From contig MUCU01000027.1 in assembly GCA_002817055.1 (NCBI GenBank), forward strand, positions 1 to 17,406: a stretch of 17,406 nucleotides of DNA, in the 5' to 3' direction. This DNA comes from SAR202 cluster bacterium Io17-Chloro-G7. Its GTDB lineage: Bacteria > Chloroflexota > Dehalococcoidia > UBA3495. The notes under the pieces are model-generated. The model was not told where the DNA came from, ran no database searches, and saw nothing but the letters and a program-made list of their open reading frames with translations. The position numbers were made by a program, and so were the translations under genes. Position 1 is the stretch's first letter. Each line of letters begins with the position of its first letter. Positions 14,266 through 17,406 of the stretch are shown here, in pieces.

Positions 14266-15507
14266 CTACAACCTTTCGTCCGCCAACATGAGAAGCTCCA
14301 ACAGCACCTGAGTACCGTTGGCACAGTCTTCGGGCGTGGAATATTCCTGGGGAGCGTGGCTAATACCGTCGGTGCTGGGAACGAAGAGCATGGCCATTTT
14401 TGTGATTGATGCTATGGCTTGGGCGTCGTGGCCAGCGCCGCTGGGGAGCCGTCTGTGGGCAAAGCCAGCTTTGTCGGATGCTGCTTCCACCAAATCTTGC
14501 ATATCGTCTTCTATGGGGACGGAATTGGTGAACCGGTGGCGATAGATTTCCATTCGGACCCCGTCCTCTTGGCTGATCTGGTCTGCGGAGTTTCGCAGTT
14601 CCGCCTCGGTGGCGGTCAGCGCATCCATGCTAAGGTCCCGAAACTCCAGGCCGATCTTGACGCTTCCCGGCACCACATTCACGGCGTTGGGGTGGGCTTC
14701 AATGCTGCCCACCGTGGCGACGCGACAGGTTTCCAACTCCGACGCCAGCCTATTTACCGCAAGCACCAGTTTAGATGCGCTAACTAGGGCGTCGTTGCGG
14801 TGGGACATGGGAGTGGTCCCGGCGTGGTTGGCGGCGCCGATAATCTCTACTTCAAACATCGCCCGTCCGGTTATGCCCGTGACGACGCCGATGGGCGTTC
14901 CTGTCTGGTGGAGGGTGGGCCCTTGCTCGATGTGCAACTCGAAATAGGCGGCTAAGTCCTCCCGTCGGCGGACGGCATCGGCACGCCTGGGCCAATCGCC
15001 ACCGATGTCGGCCATTCGAGTGTTCAGGTCTACACCATCGTCGGCGACCGGGTTGTAGTCATCGGGCTCCAGCAGCCCCGCCATGGCACGGCTACCGATC
15101 AGCCAGCGGTGAAAGCTGGTGCCTTCTTCGTTGGTGAAAACCAGTGCTTCTACGGGATGGCGCAGCGTGATGTTGTTGTCGACTAGGGTTTGGACGCACT
15201 CCACGGCGCCCATGACTCCCAGTGCGCCGTCGTACTTGCCGCCAGCGGGCACCGTATCGGTGTGCGACCCCATGGCGATTGCCGGAAGCCCGGGCACGGA
15301 ACCGGCACGACGGCCAATGATGTTGCCCGCTGTGTCGATACGGATTTCCAATCCGGCCCGGCGCATGAGCGAGATGGTGTATTCCCGCCCTTGAATATCA
15401 GCCGGGGAGAATGCGATCCGCTGCATCCCTTCGGGAGTTTCGCCGAAACGGCCTAGTTCTTCCAGAGATTGGTTCAAGCGGGCCGCATTTATTCTTGTTT
15501 GGGGCAT
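14266..15507 (-). CDS. M20-family Zn hydrolase: N-carbamoyl-L-amino-acid hydrolase / allantoate amidohydrolase type
   Basis: A 413-residue enzyme of the usual length for the family that removes carbamoyl groups from N-carbamoyl amino acids or opens allantoate and ureidoglycolate. The two-metal site is complete: His82 (GSHTDTVPAGG), bridging Asp93 (KYDGALGV), Glu127-Glu128 (TNEEGTSF), His192 (HIEQGP) and His384 (ISHAPQEYS). The lid and dimer domain (~210-330) carries NHAGTTPM. Which substrate it uses cannot be read from motifs. It starts three bases after the TPR gene's stop, so translation is coupled, and coxG follows nine bases downstream. Confidence 0.93.
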   Translation of the reverse strand: MPQTRINAARLNQSLEELGRFGETPEGMQRIAFSPADIQGREYTISLMRRAGLEIRIDTAGNIIGRRAGSVPGLPAIAMGSHTDTVPAGGKYDGALGVMGAVECVQTLVDNNITLRHPVEALVFTNEEGTSFHRWLIGSRAMAGLLEPDDYNPVADDGVDLNTRMADIGGDWPRRADAVRRREDLAAYFELHIEQGPTLHQTGTPIGVVTGITGRAMFEVEIIGAANHAGTTPMSHRNDALVSASKLVLAVNRLASELETCRVATVGSIEAHPNAVNVVPGSVKIGLEFRDLSMDALTATEAELRNSADQISQEDGVRMEIYRHRFTNSVPIEDDMQDLVEAASDKAGFAHRRLPSGAGHDAQAIASITKMAMLFVPSTDGISHAPQEYSTPEDCANGTQVLLELLMLADERL

Positions 15508-15510
15508 ATA

Positions 15511-16257
15511 TTACCCGCCTACTTGTCGCTCGGCCTTGAGTTCCTCTATTTTTGCCATTATAGTTCCCCGGTCCAGCCCCATGGATGCGGCCGTAGCCAC
15601 GTCCGCTTGGGCCTCTCTGTCCCTTCCCATCATGGTCCAAGCCAAGGAACGGTTTACGTAGGCAATAGCAAACCGCCTGTCCAACCGGATGGCCTCGTCC
15701 AAATCCCCCACGGCTTGCTGTGGTTGATTAAGAGAAAGGTATACGTCCGCACGGTTGTTGTATGCTTCCGGAAACTTGGAGTCTATGCTGATGGCCCGGT
15801 CAAGATCTCGAAGCGCGTTCTGAGGCCTCCCGGCTTCTTTTTGCAAATAACCGCGAGAGCTATAAAAATCGGCAAATTTGGGGTTCAACTGGATAGCCGA
15901 ATTCAAGTCAACGATTGCTTTTCTGAATTGTCCCATGCTCCCATAGGCCATGCCCCGGTTGCTGTAACCCACCGCCATCTTAGGCCGAAGCCGTATAGCC
16001 TCATCAAGGTTCTTGATGGTTAAATCCAGATTCCCCAGTTGATGATATGCTGCGCCTCGATTGCTGTAGGCTTGGACAAAGTACGGGTCCCGCTCAAGGA
16101 CCTTGTCATACTCGGCAATCGCCTCTTCCATCATTCCTTTTTGCTGAAACCGCACCCCGTTGCTATACAGCTTGGTGGCTGTGGTTTGACCAATAGTTCC
16201 GGGCAACAACGCAAATGGTAAACGGAGCAATCCAATAATTATTTTTAATAGCACCAT
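15511..16257 (-). CDS. Membrane-anchored TPR protein
   Basis: About 248 residues: one N-terminal hydrophobic segment (VLLKIIIGLLRLPFALLPG) followed by about six tetratricopeptide repeats (34-residue units such as FVQAYSNRGAAYHQLGN and the DLDEAIRL ends). TPR arrays are helical scaffolds for protein contacts; the anchor suggests a cytoplasmic or extracytoplasmic membrane scaffold. ATG at 16257 is preferred, with GGAAG ten bases upstream; a GTG at 16266 is the alternative. The stop is three bases before the M20 hydrolase start. Its last repeat (MMGRDREAQADV...) resembles the last repeat of the next gene upstream, which points to a local duplication. Confidence 0.88.
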   Translation of the reverse strand: MVLLKIIIGLLRLPFALLPGTIGQTTATKLYSNGVRFQQKGMMEEAIAEYDKVLERDPYFVQAYSNRGAAYHQLGNLDLTIKNLDEAIRLRPKMAVGYSNRGMAYGSMGQFRKAIVDLNSAIQLNPKFADFYSSRGYLQKEAGRPQNALRDLDRAISIDSKFPEAYNNRADVYLSLNQPQQAVGDLDEAIRLDRRFAIAYVNRSLAWTMMGRDREAQADVATAASMGLDRGTIMAKIEELKAERQVGG

Positions 16258-16327
16258 GGCATACACACTTCCAGGTCAGCTAATATTAGTCGTAATATTG
16301 CTCTACGTTGGAGTCAACGGGGATAGA

Positions 16328-16735
16328 TCAGAGGGTGCGTCTTAAAGTGCCGATTTCTTTTTCCAATTTCACACGGTCCGTGCCCAACTGGACAGACCGG
16401 TCAAAATCTTGATTTGCCTCATCGTCTCTGCCCATCAGAGTGTACATTACTCCTCGGCGTATGTAAGCATCGGCGTACTCGGGGTTTAAACGGATGGCGG
16501 TGCTGAAGTCTTGCACCGCACTTAGATGGTTGCCAACAGCCATATACAGGGAACCCCGCTGGTAATAACCCTTGGGGTTGGTGGAATTCATAGTCACGGA
16601 CCGATTCATATACCAGAACGCTCGGTGAGGTTGCCCCCAGCGAGCGAATATGACGCCCCAATTGTAGTAAAACAAGGCTACCGCCATGCCGATTCCGTTC
16701 CAGACTGTTCTCAGAGCGCGAAGTATGTCGGTCAT
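16328..16735 (-). CDS. Short TPR protein with N-terminal hydrophobic segment
   Basis: About 135 residues: an N-terminal hydrophobic stretch (WNGIGMAVALFYYNWGVIF) and three to four TPR units (AFWYMNRSV, KGYYQRGSLYMAVGN, ADAYIRRGVMYTLMGR). The C-terminus (LMGRDDEANQDFDRSVQLGTDR) parallels that of the TPR gene at 15511-16257, so the two are paralogues. ATG at 16735 is preferred, with GAGAGAA upstream, over GTG at 16750. It is the first gene of the operon, with 70 bp to the second. Confidence 0.85.
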   Translation of the reverse strand: MTDILRALRTVWNGIGMAVALFYYNWGVIFARWGQPHRAFWYMNRSVTMNSTNPKGYYQRGSLYMAVGNHLSAVQDFSTAIRLNPEYADAYIRRGVMYTLMGRDDEANQDFDRSVQLGTDRVKLEKEIGTLRRTL

Positions 16736-16828
16736 ACTGGATTCTCTCACATTGTAGCGGCGTCGGGTCTGCTGATCTTGTGATGGATCTTGGAATACCT
16801 AGCCTACTCGAAACAATTGGTCTACACG

Positions 16829-16834
16829 ATTATA
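16829..16834 (-). promoter_or_regulatory. Candidate -10 box of the TPR-M20-CoxG operon
   Basis: On the minus strand a perfect TATAAT lies about 95 bases before the first TPR start. No good -35 hexamer is found at 16-18 bp; that position is taken by the tandem repeat at 16839-16894. Confidence 0.4.
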
Positions 16835-16838
16835 CATT

Positions 16839-16894
16839 GAAGTTGGGGCATAGGCGTTGAGCCACAGAAGTTGGGGCACAGGCGTTTGGGGACG
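16839..16894. repeat. 28-bp tandem direct repeat
   Basis: GAAGTTGGGGCATAGGCGTT (16839-16858) recurs as GAAGTTGGGGCACAGGCGTT (16867-16886), one difference, period 28 bp. It sits directly upstream of the candidate -10 of the TPR operon and next to the vapC remnant. It could be a paired activator or repressor site or a mobile-element end. Confidence 0.6.
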
Positions 16895-16932
16895 GGAAAT
16901 GACGCCACCTTTTCTCCAAGGAGCTCCACCGT

Positions 16933-17298
16933 TCACAACCAGTTTTCCACCCGCGGGCCTGGAATACGAGCGAAGTGACGGGTATTACCCGTGACCACCG
17001 TCAGGTCTCGGGCGAGGGCAATGGCTCCGATGCGAAGATCCGGCTCGGCCAATGACGTTCCCGTTCGTTCCAATTCGGCGCGAATCCTACCGAAGGTTTC
17101 GGCAGCGGCGCGGTCGAAAGGTAAGATTAGCAAATTCGGCCATAGCAGTTCCTCAAGTTGCCTCAACAGATAGTCCCTGCGGGGGCTTCACTGCGCCCCA
17201 AAAACCAACTCTCCTACTGTAATGGCGGACGTGAATTGTCCCGCAGAGGGAATCGCGGCCATCCGAGCAAGCAGCGATGGGAGAGGTTGCCGTTTCAT
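16933..17298 (-). pseudogene. Remnant of a VapC-type PIN-domain toxin
   Basis: The frame reads from MKRQPLPSLLARM (17298) through FTSAITVGELVFGAQ, meets a TGA at 17188-17190, and continues SPRRDYLLRQLEELLWPNLLILPFD to EPDLRIGAIAL, VVTGNTRHF and PGPRVENWL. This is the order of a PIN-domain RNase (Glu in VGEL, Asp in PDL, TGNTRHF end). The stop takes the place of an Arg expected in 'GAxRSPRR', so one CGA-to-TGA transition explains it. The first ~15 residues with the leading catalytic Asp (usually LLDTN) are missing, replaced by unrelated sequence, and no VapB is seen. Doubly inactivated. Confidence 0.85.
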
Positions 17299-17406
17299 GA
17301 CTTGGTTTAAACCCACATTTCCCATATGGCTGAAAATCTCTCTGAGTAATTCGTCGACTTTATTTCAGCCATTGCCCATTTATGAGACGTTAGCCGTTAG
17401 CAAGAC
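17299..17406. other. Unassigned right edge next to the vapC remnant
   Basis: On the minus strand a 21-codon frame (MAEIKSTNYSERFSAIWEMW) ends in TAA near 17308, just before the vapC remnant. It replaces the vapC start, so a junction probably lies at about 17298-17310. The source of this piece is not recognised. Confidence 0.3.

Noticed and set aside
16839..16894. CRISPR-like repeats
   Set aside because: Only two copies with an 8-base gap; no spacer of normal length and no cas genes.

Overview
The window looks like chromosomal DNA from an uncultured bacterium, most plausibly a Chloroflexota lineage such as Dehalococcoidia/SAR202. That placement is inferred from the mix of stand-alone hydrolases: an amidase-signature enzyme, a cyclase-family metal hydrolase, an M20 carbamoyl-amino-acid hydrolase, a MetE-like protein, a lone CoxG and a Zn alcohol dehydrogenase. 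No rRNA, tRNA or marker gene is present to confirm it. Most metabolic genes are on the minus strand, singly or in short runs.

Layout. 1-2289: an orphan adenine-type DNA methyltransferase with its 5' part cut off by an in-frame stop and its 3' end running into a ~98-bp repeat. 2417-4756: Zn alcohol dehydrogenase and an alpha/beta-hydrolase, separated by a CGCAGAG-type dispersed repeat. 4850-5149: a small alpha/beta protein read divergently. 5150-5874: a gene-poor stretch holding a decayed response-regulator receiver fragment and the second copy of the repeat. 5875-8549: amidase and MetE-like protein. 8868-10157: a lipoprotein with a duplicated two-cysteine domain. 10214-11038: a hicB-hicA toxin-antitoxin operon whose antitoxin carries an extra N-terminal domain and whose promoter carries a perfect palindrome. 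11139-12092: cyclase-family hydrolase. 12606-13674: a secreted FG-GAP-type protein broken by a frameshift. 13708-13777: a long bidirectional terminator. 16735-13822 (minus): a probable four-gene operon, TPR - TPR - M20 hydrolase - CoxG. 16933-17298: a vapC remnant.

Four coding regions are interrupted (methyltransferase, receiver domain, FG-GAP protein, vapC), two of them in defence or toxin-antitoxin functions. Either this is a region of real gene decay around mobile or accessory genes, or it contains consensus errors; reads would decide. The most original item is the fused HicB antitoxin, which keeps a good ribosome-binding site and ATG exactly at the domain junction. I did not find a clearly new multi-gene system.
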